This document shows, one piece after another, positions 29,741 through 40,050 of a stretch of 64,000 nt of DNA. Location: the NCBI RefSeq assembly GCF_040939125.1, contig NZ_CP162495.1:3224001-3288000 (forward strand). Direction: 5' to 3'. The position numbers were made by a program, and so were the translations under genes. A model generated the notes under the pieces. The model worked only from the letters and a program-made list of their open reading frames with translations. It searched no databases and had not been told where the DNA came from. The DNA is from Clostridium sp. BJN0013. Its GTDB lineage: Bacteria > Bacillota > Clostridia > Clostridiales > Clostridiaceae. The first letter of the stretch is position 1. Each line of letters begins with the position of its first letter.

Positions 29741-30005
29741 ATTTATTATATTTAACTTTTTTTACAGGTATATTGGCAACAAGTGCTACCGGATCTTCTT
29801 CAACTTCCTCAGTAACTGTCATCCTAACATCTATTTCAGAGTAATTTATTTCCATATATTTTGAAAGTACTTTAAGTATATCTTCTTTTATATCCTCTAA
29901 TACTTCCTGTGGCATACTACATCTGTCATTTATAAGTATTAACCTCAACCTCTCTTTAGCTACGTCTTTGGAAGATGGCTTGGAAAACACTCTAAATAAA
30001 TCCAT
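29739..30005 (-). CDS. minE: Cell division topological factor MinE
   Basis: Stimulates MinD ATPase and restricts MinC to the poles. About 88 residues from the ATG at 30005 (MDLFRVFSKPSSKDVAKERL), after AAGGGGGG; an upstream in-frame start at 30032 overlaps minD. The anti-MinCD helix (LRLILINDRCSMPQ) is clear. A MinE oscillator in a spore-forming Firmicute is typical of clostridia, unlike Bacillus. Confidence 0.95.
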   Translation of the reverse strand: MDLFRVFSKPSSKDVAKERLRLILINDRCSMPQEVLEDIKEDILKVLSKYMEINYSEIDVRMTVTEEVEEDPVALVANIPVKKVKYNK

Positions 30006-30018
30006 TGCCTTACCCCCC

Positions 30019-30816
30019 TTATTTAATACCAAATATTTTTTTTATAGATGAAAATAATCCTTCTTGCCCACTACTTAAATCTATAAGAGGTACCTCTTCT
30101 CCTATTATTCTTTTTGCTATGTTTCTAAAAGCCTGTCCTGAAATAGCACTTTTATCTAATACTATTGGTTCTCCTTTATTAGTTGAAACAGTTATACTTC
30201 TGTCATCTGGTACTACCCCTATAAGTTCTATAGCTAAACTATCCAATATATCATTTACATCTAACATCTCTCCATTTTTAGTCATTTTATAATTTATTCT
30301 ATTTATTATAAGTTGGTGATTTTCAAGACCTTTAGCATCAAGTTTGCCAATAACCCTATCAGAATCCCTAACAGAAGTAACTTCAGGATTTACTACTATT
30401 AATGCCCTATCTGCACCTACTACAGCATTTTCAAATCCCTGTTCAATTCCTGCCGGACAATCTATTATTACGTAATCATAGTCTACCTTTAATTCTTCTA
30501 CCAAATTCATCATCTGCTCTGAACTTATATCTTCCTTATCTCTTGTTTGTGCTGTAGGTAAAAGATATAGATTAGGTAATCTCTTATCTTTTATAAGAGC
30601 CTGTTTAAGTCTGCATTTATTTTCTAATACATCTAATAAAGTAAATACAATTCTATTCTCAAGTCCCATAAGAATATCTAGATTTCTAAGTCCAGTATCC
30701 CCATCTACTACTACTACATTTTTATTTAAAGCAGCTAATCCTGTACCTATATTAGCTGTAGTAGTAGTTTTTCCAACTCCCCCCTTGCCTGATGTTACTA
30801 CAATTGCTTCTCCCAT
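30019..30816 (-). CDS. minD: Septum site-determining ATPase MinD
   Basis: Membrane-cycling ATPase that recruits MinC. 265 residues. Deviant Walker A GKGGVGKTTTTANIG, switch DGDTGLRNLD, DCPAGIE, and a C-terminal amphipathic helix (LFSSIKKIFGIK) for membrane binding. Between minC and minE with short spacing. Confidence 0.97.
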   Translation of the reverse strand: MGEAIVVTSGKGGVGKTTTTANIGTGLAALNKNVVVVDGDTGLRNLDILMGLENRIVFTLLDVLENKCRLKQALIKDKRLPNLYLLPTAQTRDKEDISSEQMMNLVEELKVDYDYVIIDCPAGIEQGFENAVVGADRALIVVNPEVTSVRDSDRVIGKLDAKGLENHQLIINRINYKMTKNGEMLDVNDILDSLAIELIGVVPDDRSITVSTNKGEPIVLDKSAISGQAFRNIAKRIIGEEVPLIDLSSGQEGLFSSIKKIFGIK

Positions 30817-30830
30817 TTACACTACCTCCC

Positions 30831-31463
30831 TTAAATAAATTTATTAGGCAAATATGGTTCTACTATTATTATGTTTCCTCTAATTTTAGCTACTTCTGGA
30901 TATTGGGGCTTCATGTTATCTTCTGGCGATCTAGTTACTAAATTAGCAATTTGAAGCATTTCTGGCTGCAGGGAAATTGAAGCAACTATTGCTTTGGAAT
31001 TTCCACCAAAACCAGCATGAGCATACCCTCTTAGAGTTCCAAAGACTATTATATTACCCCCTGCATATATTTCTGAACCAGCATTTACATCTCCTATTAT
31101 AACTATGTTACCTGTATAATTTACAACTTGTCCTCCTCTTATTGTTCTTCTTAAAAATTTAGTTCTGCCCTCATAAATACCCGAAAATATTTTACTAGGT
31201 TTTTCATTGCTATCTTCAAATATACAATCCTTTATTAAAAATTTTTCAAATAATACATGTTTCAATCTTATAAATTGCTTTTCATTTATATTTTTTAAGT
31301 CTGTAATTATTTTTAAATTACATCCCTTATAAAACATCTTACCTACTGAAAGTCTTTTTATTAAAGCTTCTAGCATTTCCTCAAAATCTTTAAATTTATT
31401 TATATTTATAACTATATTTATACCCTCTTTATTACCTTTAACTAATATATTATTATCTATCAT
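30831..31463 (-). CDS. minC: Septum inhibitor MinC
   Basis: Blocks FtsZ polymerisation at cell poles. 210 residues: N-terminal FtsZ-interacting domain (about 1-95) and C-terminal beta-helix domain with [20 protein letters not shown] and [10 protein letters not shown]-type turns, needed for MinD contact. ATG with TTGGAGG upstream. Followed 14 bases later by minD. Confidence 0.95.
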   Translation of the reverse strand: MIDNNILVKGNKEGINIVININKFKDFEEMLEALIKRLSVGKMFYKGCNLKIITDLKNINEKQFIRLKHVLFEKFLIKDCIFEDSNEKPSKIFSGIYEGRTKFLRRTIRGGQVVNYTGNIVIIGDVNAGSEIYAGGNIIVFGTLRGYAHAGFGGNSKAIVASISLQPEMLQIANLVTRSPEDNMKPQYPEVAKIRGNIIIVEPYLPNKFI

Positions 31464-31644
31464 AAATTAGCCTCCAATAAGTTACCTCATAATAATATTT
31501 CAACATTATTCATATAAATCCTCCTTATATTTTAACTTTATTTATCAAAAATTCTTATATTTTTAAAGTTCCTAGTATTTTTGAGAATATCTTATCTAAG
31601 CTAACCCGTATTTAAATACATAATATTACATTTTAATTATTATA

Positions 31645-31684
31645 CATAAATTTGCGAATAGAATATCCTATTCGCAAATTTATG
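31645..31684 (-). terminator. Hairpin terminator after mrdA
   Basis: Perfect 17-bp stem (CATAAATTTGCGAATAG and its complement) with a six-base loop, ten bases past the mrdA stop. The following T content is modest. It separates mrdA from the min genes. Confidence 0.7.
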
Positions 31685-31693
31685 AATTAATTA

Positions 31694-34375
31694 CTATTCA
31701 CTAGCAGCTGAATTTTCTTTATCATTATTATCTTGATTTAAATTAAAATATGCAGAATAAATATCTCTGGCTATGTAAGCAGAACCAGCACCCATACCTC
31801 CGTCAAATACTACTACACATACAGCTATTTCAGGATTATCTAGTGGTGCATAACCTACATACTCTGCATAATCAGTTCTTCCAATCTCATCCTGATTTCC
31901 TAAACTTGCAGTACCTGTTTTTCCTGCAGTCTTTATAGGAAAATTTGCAAAAGCCTGAGATGCAGTACCCTTTTCATTAACTGCCTCCATTCCTGCTTTA
32001 ACAGCCTCTATATTTTCAGCCTTAACCTCCGTATTTTCAAGAACCTCCGGTTTAACTTCTTCAATAACGTTACCGTCAGAATCTAAAAATTTGTCTACTA
32101 GATGAAGCTTGTATCTGGTTCCTCCATTTGCCAGGGTGGCAATATAATTTGCCATTTGAAGTGGGGTAAACTGATTTAGCCCCTGTCCTATAGCCGCATT
32201 TTCTATATTGGCAGGTACATCCAGCTGGGCATTGGCATCTGAAACAGTTATATAGTATATAGCCTGAATCAAATTATCCATATCTTCATCACTGATATTT
32301 TTTTTGTTATTTGGATCTTCTAATGTCAGCTCTGAAAATAATTGCTTGTATTTTTCCTTGTCAAAAGACTTGCTTCCACCCTTTATGGAATTCTGTATTA
32401 AAGTTTTTATTTCCTTTTTCAATGATTTAACTTTATCAGAATCACTATCATTATCGTACAAATCTATTTTAACTATACTGTTTCCCTTGTCATCCAGTCC
32501 GCTCTTAAGTGATGACATGGTCTTCCAAAGATAGGTATTGGCATAGGTATTTTCATTAGACTGAGTATTATATACCTGTCCAAATTTTTCCGGAATTTCT
32601 ATACCTGTAGCAGGTTTTTCTTCACTACCTGTGGGTACTCCAAGTCCAAACTTCCATGCATATTTAGCCAGAGTATCATCCCCAAAAGCTTTTCTAATCA
32701 GTCTTGCTACCTCCATAAAATAAGGGTTACTGGACTTTTGTATGGCAGTTGTAAGATTCACCAGTCCATTTGGTCCATCCAATTTAAATTCTACAAGTCT
32801 CCCGCCTTGATTATAAGTACCATTATCATAAAAACTAAAATAAGGTGTTATAACTCCACTTTCCAGCCCTGCAATGGCAGTCATGGGTTTAAAGGTGGAC
32901 CCTGGAGGTATTAGAGACTGAGTGGCATAATTATAAAAAGGCTTTGGGTATATGTCATATAGATCCTGTCTTATGGTAGTATTATCTTTAATACTTTTAT
33001 CAATAGGGAAAAGTATATCCAATACTTCATCCTCACTTTTTCCAGGATAATTAGCTGTAATATTTCTTTTCCTTATATAATCTCTTCCGAATTCTTCTAA
33101 ATTAGGATTGAAATATTTGTTATATTGCTCTGTAGAAAGTTTTCCAGGGATTGAAAAATCATTTGGATCATATCCCGGTCTGCTGGCCAGGGCTATTATA
33201 GCCCCCGTATTTACATTAATTACCACAGCTGCCCCTCTGGTTGCATTTGTGGTATCAGCTCTCTCATAGGAATAAGGGTTCGTTCTTAATTCTTCCATTC
33301 TCTCATCCAGTGCCTTTTCTGCAGCTGCCTGTACATCCTTGTCTATGGTAAGCTGAACAGTTTGTCCTGGATAGGAATCCCTGCTGCCCAATTCTTCAAG
33401 TATTCTGCCATTTTTATTAAGTTTTACTATTCTGCCGCCTTTAGAACCCTTTAATCTATCTTCAAAGGCTGCCTCAATTCCCGCCTGACCTACATAATCA
33501 CTGCTTATATCATAGCCATTGTCTTCATATTTTTCATAATTGGAGGCTATTTTTGATATATATCCCAGAAAAGCAGAACCTAGCTCTCCATTTGGGTATG
33601 ACCTTATAGGCTGGGTATTTACATCTATGCCTGGAAGTTCATTTAGCATTTGTAAAAACTTAAAAGCAGTATCCTTGCTTATACTTGCTATCGTTACTGG
33701 TTTATAGCCTGAAAAGCTCTGCATTTTTAAAGTATCTCTTATAATCATAAATCTTCTTTGCTCTTCCAGTGAATATCCACTGGGAATTTTATATTCCTTT
33801 AAAAGTGCTTTAAAGGTGTCCTCTGCAGATATCTTTAAAAGTTCTTTGTTAACCTGGCTCTCCAAATCATCCTCTGAAATATTCTCATTTTTACTTTTGA
33901 TTTTTTTTTCTATTGAATTATTTAATCCCCTGTCTCTTTTAAATCTTATCTCAAGGTTGTTCCGGGTATTTTCATCATCACTTCTAAATTCAAATCTAAA
34001 GGGATTTACCTTAAGTTCAAAGTCGTCCTGCTGAGTTTCACCGCTTTCATCCAATATTTTAAATACTTTGTCCATGGCAGAAAAAAATGTACTGTCACTT
34101 TTATTCGTATCATCAGTTTCATCCGGCTGATTATATACCAACACATAACCTAGTGTACTTTTAGCCAATTTATTTCCATTACAGTCTAAAATATCTCCCC
34201 TAGGAGCAACATCAGGTATTTCTCTTATAGACTTATTGTTTGACTGTTCCTTATATTCCTTACCCTGTACCACCTGCAGGAAAAACAGTCTCATAGCCAT
34301 AGTTATAAAAAGAAATAACATAATTATTATAACAGCAGTATACCTTGTAATATTAGTATGCTTCTTACTTCTCAC
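31694..34375 (-). CDS. mrdA: Class B penicillin-binding protein 2 (elongasome transpeptidase)
   Basis: Cross-links peptidoglycan with RodA in elongation. 893 residues, longer than Gram-negative PBP2 (about 630) because of insertions in the pedestal (about residues 100-230) and in the transpeptidase domain (about 600-710), common in clostridia. Membrane anchor about 14-32. Active-site motifs: PPGSTFKPM (SxxK), SSN in KSSNPYF, and KTG in AGKTGTASLG. GTG start with GGAGGTG upstream. Follows mreD by 41 bases. Confidence 0.95.
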   Translation of the reverse strand: MRSKKHTNITRYTAVIIIMLFLFITMAMRLFFLQVVQGKEYKEQSNNKSIREIPDVAPRGDILDCNGNKLAKSTLGYVLVYNQPDETDDTNKSDSTFFSAMDKVFKILDESGETQQDDFELKVNPFRFEFRSDDENTRNNLEIRFKRDRGLNNSIEKKIKSKNENISEDDLESQVNKELLKISAEDTFKALLKEYKIPSGYSLEEQRRFMIIRDTLKMQSFSGYKPVTIASISKDTAFKFLQMLNELPGIDVNTQPIRSYPNGELGSAFLGYISKIASNYEKYEDNGYDISSDYVGQAGIEAAFEDRLKGSKGGRIVKLNKNGRILEELGSRDSYPGQTVQLTIDKDVQAAAEKALDERMEELRTNPYSYERADTTNATRGAAVVINVNTGAIIALASRPGYDPNDFSIPGKLSTEQYNKYFNPNLEEFGRDYIRKRNITANYPGKSEDEVLDILFPIDKSIKDNTTIRQDLYDIYPKPFYNYATQSLIPPGSTFKPMTAIAGLESGVITPYFSFYDNGTYNQGGRLVEFKLDGPNGLVNLTTAIQKSSNPYFMEVARLIRKAFGDDTLAKYAWKFGLGVPTGSEEKPATGIEIPEKFGQVYNTQSNENTYANTYLWKTMSSLKSGLDDKGNSIVKIDLYDNDSDSDKVKSLKKEIKTLIQNSIKGGSKSFDKEKYKQLFSELTLEDPNNKKNISDEDMDNLIQAIYYITVSDANAQLDVPANIENAAIGQGLNQFTPLQMANYIATLANGGTRYKLHLVDKFLDSDGNVIEEVKPEVLENTEVKAENIEAVKAGMEAVNEKGTASQAFANFPIKTAGKTGTASLGNQDEIGRTDYAEYVGYAPLDNPEIAVCVVVFDGGMGAGSAYIARDIYSAYFNLNQDNNDKENSAASE

Positions 34376-34416
34376 AAAATATCACCTCCAAATTATAAAA
34401 TGCCCCATTTTGGCTT

Positions 34417-34908
34417 TTAAAATTTCCATTTAACTTGCATATATTCTTTACTACAAAGATTATATATAGGCTTATACATGAAAATACATAATACCATATC
34501 ATAAATACTTATAAAAAATACTTTATTTATATTCACATATATACCATATAAATATAACAACCCAAACATTAAAATACCTTTAAATAAAGCTAGTAGGAAA
34601 CAAGAGATAACCGGAATAAGTCTTTTTTCTTTGAATATGCTATCCCCTACAGCTCCTGCTATGACACATATTATCATATTTGTAAATCCATTTATTCCAA
34701 AGCCTCGTGAGAAATATACATCCTGTAATAGTCCCACAAATACTCCAAGCCATAATCCTTCCCACTTTCCATTTACAATAGAATAACAGATTATAAAAAT
34801 CAAAAGAAGACTTGGATAAAAAGTTTTTATGGCAAAGAAAGGCATTAATATATTGTCTAATACAAACAACACTATAGATAAGAGACTTAATACTAATATT
34901 TTTTTCAT
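34417..34908 (-). CDS. mreD: Rod shape-determining membrane protein MreD
   Basis: Small integral membrane protein of the elongasome. 163 residues, about five helices, with the family-typical GLLQDVYFSRGFGINGF segment. Eleven bases after mreC and upstream of mrdA. ATG with GGGTG upstream. Confidence 0.92.
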   Translation of the reverse strand: MKKILVLSLLSIVLFVLDNILMPFFAIKTFYPSLLLIFIICYSIVNGKWEGLWLGVFVGLLQDVYFSRGFGINGFTNMIICVIAGAVGDSIFKEKRLIPVISCFLLALFKGILMFGLLYLYGIYVNINKVFFISIYDMVLCIFMYKPIYNLCSKEYMQVKWKF

Positions 34909-34919
34909 TTTTCATCACC

Positions 34920-35780
34920 CTAGTATTTTATATCTATTTTATTTTTAGGGATTACTATAAGCAATTGTTGAATTTTATCAAAGTTCACATAAGGTTTTAT
35001 CAGGGCATTCTTCATTACTTTTCCTTTATCCGTTTCTACATCTATTACACTTCCAATTCTAATTCCACTTGGATAAGAATTATCAATTCCTGAAGTTAAA
35101 ATTATATCTCCTTCTTTTACAGTAGATTCCTGTGGAAGATAATAAAGCTTAGCCAAAAACTTGCTTTCCTCACTTTTATAACCTTTTACAATACCACTAT
35201 TTATTACTCCACCTTCATCTCCTGTCTTATCAACAGTTCCCCCTACTGCCATATTCTCATTAGTTAAACATTGAACTATAGACCAATTCTTTTCCACATG
35301 GACGACTTGTCCTACCAAGCCATCTGCAGTAACAGCTACCATTTGTTTTTCTATCCCATCTTTACTTCCCCTATTTATAGCAACTTCATCTAAAATTCCA
35401 CTGCTGCTTTTTCCTATTATGTCACAGCCTATGTAATTATATTCTTCTATTTCACTTTTAAAATTCAACTCTTTTCGCAAATTAGAATTCTCACTTTTTA
35501 AAGAATTGTATTCTACAAGTTTATTTTCTAAAGAGCTATTTTTTTTCTTCAATTGCTCATTTTCTTTTTTAACGTCAGAAAAATTTAAAATAAAACTTAT
35601 AGACTCTTTTATTTTATTATTAATTTTGTATAATCCTCCTTGCAGAGAATTAAAAGTAATACCTACACCATCTCTTATAACTGAATTACCATCACTCTTG
35701 AAACTAAAAGAAATTAATATCAAAAAAATAATTGAGAGTATTATTACTGTCATTACAAGTTTATTTTTCAAAAATCGCAT
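34920..35780 (-). CDS. mreC: Rod shape-determining protein MreC
   Basis: Periplasm-side scaffold that activates PBP2-RodA. 286 residues: one membrane helix (about 8-26), coiled coil (about 65-108, KKENEQLKKKNSSLENKL), and a double beta-barrel domain with VAINRGSKDGI and TSGIDNSYPSGIRIG. Between mreB and mreD. Confidence 0.95.
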   Translation of the reverse strand: MRFLKNKLVMTVIILSIIFLILISFSFKSDGNSVIRDGVGITFNSLQGGLYKINNKIKESISFILNFSDVKKENEQLKKKNSSLENKLVEYNSLKSENSNLRKELNFKSEIEEYNYIGCDIIGKSSSGILDEVAINRGSKDGIEKQMVAVTADGLVGQVVHVEKNWSIVQCLTNENMAVGGTVDKTGDEGGVINSGIVKGYKSEESKFLAKLYYLPQESTVKEGDIILTSGIDNSYPSGIRIGSVIDVETDKGKVMKNALIKPYVNFDKIQQLLIVIPKNKIDIKY

Positions 35781-35796
35781 AACATATCACTCATAA

Positions 35797-36807
35797 CTAT
35801 TTTCTACTAGCTACTATTTTATCAATAGTATCTAATGCTTTTCCTGCACCTAGGGCAACACAGTCAAGAGGTGATTCAGCTATATGCACTGGCATATGTG
35901 TCTCTATATTTATTAATTGATCTAATCCCTTAAGCATTGCTCCTCCACCTGCCAGCATAATTCCTTTATCCATTAGGTCTGATGCAAGCTCTGGCGGTGT
36001 TTTTTCAAGAGTTGTCTTTATGGCATCAGTTATGGACAGTATAGGTTCCTTTAAAGCATCTCTAACTTCACTTTCAGTTATATTTATAACTTTAGGTAAC
36101 CCTGATATTAAATCTCTTCCTCTTATTTCCATAGAATCTTCTTCTCCCGTGTCATATGCGGAACCTAATTGAATTTTTACATTTTCTGCTGTTCTCTCAC
36201 CTATCATCAAATTATACTCTTTTTTTATGTAACTTATTATAGCTTGATCCCATTCATCTCCAGCAATTCTAAGTGACTTACTTGTGACAATTCCTCCAAG
36301 GGATACCACAGCAACTTCTGTAGTTCCTCCACCTATGTCTACAATCATACTTCCCGTAGGTTCATGTACTGGAAGCCCCGCTCCAATTGCAGCTGCCATA
36401 GGTTCTTCCATAAGAAGCACATCCCTAGCTCCTGCCTGTTTTGTCGCCTCTTCTATTGCCCTTTTCTCTACCTCAGTAACTCCTGAAGGAAAGCATACAA
36501 ATATTCTAGGGCTTGTAAATGCTGACTTAGGACTTACCTTCTCTATAAATTTTCTAAGCATAGTATGAGTTATATCAAAATCAGCAATAACTCCATCCTT
36601 TAATGGTCTTATGGCTACTATATTGCCTGGAGTTCTACCTATCATATCCTTTGCCTCATTACCTATAGCCATTACCTTTTTAACATCTTTATTTATAGCC
36701 ACCACAGAAGGTTCTCTGAGTACTATTCCTTTTCCTTTAACATATATCAATGTATTAGCTGTTCCTAAATCAATTCCCATATCTTTAGACATTCCAAAAA
36801 AACCCAT
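35797..36807 (-). CDS. mreB: Actin-like cell shape protein MreB
   Basis: Membrane-associated filament that directs side-wall growth. 336 residues. [18 protein letters not shown] (phosphate 1), [13 protein letters not shown] (phosphate 2), and [13 protein letters not shown] (adenosine) are complete. AGGAGA before ATG. First of mreBCD-mrdA, 20 bases after radC. Confidence 0.97.
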   Translation of the reverse strand: MGFFGMSKDMGIDLGTANTLIYVKGKGIVLREPSVVAINKDVKKVMAIGNEAKDMIGRTPGNIVAIRPLKDGVIADFDITHTMLRKFIEKVSPKSAFTSPRIFVCFPSGVTEVEKRAIEEATKQAGARDVLLMEEPMAAAIGAGLPVHEPTGSMIVDIGGGTTEVAVVSLGGIVTSKSLRIAGDEWDQAIISYIKKEYNLMIGERTAENVKIQLGSAYDTGEEDSMEIRGRDLISGLPKVINITESEVRDALKEPILSITDAIKTTLEKTPPELASDLMDKGIMLAGGGAMLKGLDQLINIETHMPVHIAESPLDCVALGAGKALDTIDKIVASRK

Positions 36808-36827
36808 TTAAATTTCTCCTTTCAATC

Positions 36828-37514
36828 TCACAAAATTCCTTTTTCTTTTAAACTAATAAATATTCCATTTCCTATTATTAAATGATCAACTAATTGTATT
36901 CCTAAAAGCTCACCACACTTTTTTAATCTAAAAGTTACGTTTACATCTTCATTACTAGGAGACGGATCTCCAGAAGGATGATTATGGCATAAAATTATAG
37001 AAGCACTGTTCTTTTTTATAGCATAAAAAAATATTTCTCTTGGATGCACTATAGATGAATTTAAACTTCCAATAAACACATTTTTAATTCCTATAACCAT
37101 ATTTTTTGTATTTAACAGGATAACCTTAAGGTGTTCTTGCTTCATCCCCCTCATTTCTTCCATAACAAGTACTGCGGCATCTTTAGGACTGCATATCCTA
37201 TAGTTATCCCCATCTCTGTAGGACTTAAACCGCTTTGACAGTTCCACCATAGCCACTATTTTAGCTGCCTTAGCCTTTCCAACTCCTGAAATACTCATAA
37301 AATCTTCTAAATCCGAATTAAAGACCCCATTTAATCCCCCATTATTTTTTATTATCCTGTTACTTAAAGATACTATATTCTCACCTTTAATACCAGTTCC
37401 AAGTATTACTGCTAGAAGTTCCGGATTGGATAAAGCTTCCGAACCATATCTAAATAACCTTTCTCTTGGTCTTTCATTTTTGGGCAAATCCATAATCTTC
37501 AAAGTATTCTTCAT
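36828..37514 (-). CDS. radC: RadC/DUF2466 JAB1-type protein
   Basis: 228 residues: N-terminal HhH-like UPF0758 domain (VGKAKAAKIVAMVEL) and a JAMM metalloprotease-like domain with HNHPSGDPSPSNED. Despite its name, a direct role in repair is not established. Widely located upstream of mreB, as here. Confidence 0.93.
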   Translation of the reverse strand: MKNTLKIMDLPKNERPRERLFRYGSEALSNPELLAVILGTGIKGENIVSLSNRIIKNNGGLNGVFNSDLEDFMSISGVGKAKAAKIVAMVELSKRFKSYRDGDNYRICSPKDAAVLVMEEMRGMKQEHLKVILLNTKNMVIGIKNVFIGSLNSSIVHPREIFFYAIKKNSASIILCHNHPSGDPSPSNEDVNVTFRLKKCGELLGIQLVDHLIIGNGIFISLKEKGIL

Positions 37515-37528
37515 TTTAAATCTCCCTA

Positions 37529-38107
37529 CTACAAATTTACCCCCATCCCACTTAACATATTATACAACTTATTTAAAGGTAATCCCACTACATTATAATA
37601 ACATCCATGAATTTCTTCTACAAAAACCCCTCCATAGCCTTGAATGCCATAGGCTCCTGCTTTATCTTTATATTCCTCTTTTTTTAAATAATTTTTTATA
37701 CATTTATCATCTATTTCAGAAAATTTTACAGTAGTACATACAAAATCTTTAACTGTTTTATGTGAAAACTTATCTATGATTGCTATACCCGAATACACCT
37801 CATGTTCATTTCCACTTAATGCTTTCAACATACAAAATGCCTCTTGTATATCTCTTGGCTTTCCCATCACTTTTCCTTTTAAAAACACTGTGGTGTCACA
37901 CCCTATAATTATTAAACTTTCATCTGGCAGTTTTCCACATACATCTTTTGCCTTACCTTCAGCCAGTTCCATAACATAGGATTCACACTTTCCTTGAAAC
38001 AATACAGAGTTTTCATCAAAATCACTTGCTACTACTTGAAAATTTTCTATTAATCTATTTAAAAGTTCTCTCCTTCTACTAGAGGCCGAAGCCAATACAA
38101 CTTTCAT
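37529..38107 (-). CDS. maf: Maf/YhdE nucleotide pyrophosphatase
   Basis: House-cleaning NTP pyrophosphatase for dTTP/UTP or modified nucleotides; associated with septum inhibition. 192 residues. The N-terminal loop [12 protein letters not shown] and the [19 protein letters not shown] segment are the family signatures; catalytic Asp in GCDTTV. Fourteen bases before radC. Confidence 0.94.
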   Translation of the reverse strand: MKVVLASASSRRRELLNRLIENFQVVASDFDENSVLFQGKCESYVMELAEGKAKDVCGKLPDESLIIIGCDTTVFLKGKVMGKPRDIQEAFCMLKALSGNEHEVYSGIAIIDKFSHKTVKDFVCTTVKFSEIDDKCIKNYLKKEEYKDKAGAYGIQGYGGVFVEEIHGCYYNVVGLPLNKLYNMLSGMGVNL

Positions 38108-38118
38108 GTCACCACTTC

Positions 38119-38379
38119 CTAATATTTTCTATATAATATTATGGCCATAATTATGCCTATTATAGTTACAATATTTATACTGAAATTTATACCTAAAGTT
38201 AGTACCATAACTTTAAGATTTAACACGATTGGCTCAGTCATCCCTATTGAATAAAAATTTTTTAAGAAACTTAAAAAAGTAAAATTATTTCCAATAGCAT
38301 CTCCTACAAGACTGCCACATATGGCCCCTAAAAATATAAAAAACCATATAAAACTTCTGCTTTTTCCGACCCCTTTCAC
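38119..38379 (-). CDS. DUF4321 small membrane protein
   Basis: 86 residues with two helices: [19 protein letters not shown] near the N-terminus and a C-terminal helix ending in LYRKY. DUF4321 proteins sit beside maf or radC in clostridia; function unknown. Confidence 0.85.
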   Translation of the reverse strand: MKGVGKSRSFIWFFIFLGAICGSLVGDAIGNNFTFLSFLKNFYSIGMTEPIVLNLKVMVLTLGINFSINIVTIIGIIMAIILYRKY

Positions 38380-38556
38380 ATAAAATCCCCTACCTTAATA
38401 ATATATCTTATATAGTTTATCATTTAATAAAACCATAAACAAGTAAATATATTATTGTTCAAAAAAATTTTTAAATTATATATAAAAATGGCAAGTATTG
38501 GTATAAATTCCCTATACTAGCCACATTTTTCAAGTTTATTTATAAGCAATATTTAA

Positions 38557-39237
38557 TTAACTAGAACTTATTTTTTTTAATATATTAAATATGTAAATAT
38601 AATTTTGTTCCCCATCTGTTTTTTTAATTTCTTCTGGAAGTTTATTTATATATTCTTTTAGTTCTTTTAAAATTAATTTACTATTGTTATCACTGCCCTT
38701 TACATCTTTTAAAGAAGCACACCATTTTTTTAATTCATCTGTTTTTATAGATTTTACATCACTTTCTGAGAGCTTGTTTAATATCTTAAGATTGGCATTT
38801 ATTATTTCTGTTAATTCTACATTGTACAAGTCATTTTGGTGTACAGTAAATACTATTTTTGTATTATCTATATTCTTTTTCGTAAGAGAATCCATAATGC
38901 CTTTGGCATTTTTATCAGTATAAATACCCATGCAAACTCTCGTCTTATCTGAATCTGTTACAGAAAAGGGAACTCCATAGTTAGACAGTAAATTTTTTTG
39001 TGTATCTGCATTATTCTTGTCCTTATAGACTCCACCTTGAATAGCTACAAATTTCACATACTTATTACTAGAATCAGAAATTTTTATATCATTTGGACTA
39101 AAACCAGCTGTATTTTTTACAATTACTTTAAATACAAAAGTTCCAATTACAAAAGCAAGAAAAAATATCATTAGTAATGAAACTATAAAAACCTTAAATC
39201 CATTTTCTCTTTTCAAATCATATCGTGTGTATCTCAT
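38557..39237 (-). CDS. SPOR-domain membrane protein
   Basis: About 226 residues from the ATG at 39237 (MRYTRYDLKREN), after AGGGGTGA; an earlier start at 39312 would overlap the GNAT gene. A membrane helix lies at about 18-40 and a SPOR-like fold at about 65-140 (VKFVAIQGGVYKDKNNA... TKIVFTVHQND), which binds septal glycan stripped of stem peptides. Role in division or sporulation inferred only from the domain. Confidence 0.78.
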   Translation of the reverse strand: MRYTRYDLKRENGFKVFIVSLLMIFFLAFVIGTFVFKVIVKNTAGFSPNDIKISDSSNKYVKFVAIQGGVYKDKNNADTQKNLLSNYGVPFSVTDSDKTRVCMGIYTDKNAKGIMDSLTKKNIDNTKIVFTVHQNDLYNVELTEIINANLKILNKLSESDVKSIKTDELKKWCASLKDVKGSDNNSKLILKELKEYINKLPEEIKKTDGEQNYIYIFNILKKISSS

Positions 39238-39295
39238 CTTTTCACCCCTACTTATAGTATCCCTATATATTATTATTACAGAGAGAGAAAAAATA

Positions 39296-39808
39296 TTACT
39301 GTGATACACCAATCTTTTTCATAAGCATCATATCTATATATTTTCCATTGACATTATAAAAATTTTTTACCATTCTTGCAAGGCTAAATCCTATATCCTT
39401 CCAAAAATTCACATTGTCTGCTTCATCTTTAATTACTCTGGCAAAGAAAATATTTACTCCATATATCTTATTAAAATAATTCATTAAATATTTTATTACA
39501 ACACTACGTAAGTCCTCACTATTACATATGTTATCTAAATAAAAAAACCATATCCAAAGTTCATTTTGTTTTTTAAATTCAACTCTACCTTTTAAAATAC
39601 CTACTAGCTTTTCACTCTTTTCTATTTTGAAAAAGAATTCACATTCACTTATATAACTTTCTAAAAATCTATTTTTTAACTCTTCCAGAGCAGATTCTTC
39701 CTTTAGAAAAGCATTATTGGTTTCCATCCATTTTTGTATTCCAATCAAATCTTTTTCTTCCACACTTGAGATCCTTATGTCTTTAAGATTTATCTCAACA
39801 TCTAACAT
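39296..39808 (-). CDS. GNAT-family N-acetyltransferase-like protein
   Basis: 170 residues with the GNAT pattern: RISSVEEKDLIGIQKWM (start strand and helix), KLVGILKGRVEF, LRSVVIKYLMNYF in the acetyl-CoA region and a NVNFWKDIGF C-terminal motif. The canonical R/Q-x-x-G-x-G/A loop is poorly kept (NSEDLRSVV), so activity is uncertain. AGAGGTG before ATG. Confidence 0.65.
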   Translation of the reverse strand: MLDVEINLKDIRISSVEEKDLIGIQKWMETNNAFLKEESALEELKNRFLESYISECEFFFKIEKSEKLVGILKGRVEFKKQNELWIWFFYLDNICNSEDLRSVVIKYLMNYFNKIYGVNIFFARVIKDEADNVNFWKDIGFSLARMVKNFYNVNGKYIDMMLMKKIGVSQ

Positions 39809-39964
39809 AATCTCACCTCTTTATATTTATCTATTAATTTTAAATTCTACACAAATAATTAAATCCCTTTATTTTAGGTATATGGAAATAAATCATAAAT
39901 AAAAATGTTTTTTCAATATTATCAGCGTAAAAAGTAATATACTAAAGAGGTGTTCTACTCATAT

Positions 39965-40050
39965 CGTTCCAAAAGCTACAACTGCTAATACCCCATCTTC
40001 AAAGTGGAGATAAATACTGCTCGCCCCTTTATAAGTTCTTCTAAGATTTA
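39965..40050 (+). repeat. Dispersed intergenic repeat, copy R6 (head half, overlaps thrB end)
   Basis: Contains the head, the hairpin CCCCATCTTCAAAGTGGAG, GATAAATACTGC and the ATAAGTTCTTCTAAGATTTA block of the family. Its last bases supply the final Asp-Lys-Ser codons and the TAG stop of thrB on the opposite strand. Confidence 0.65.
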
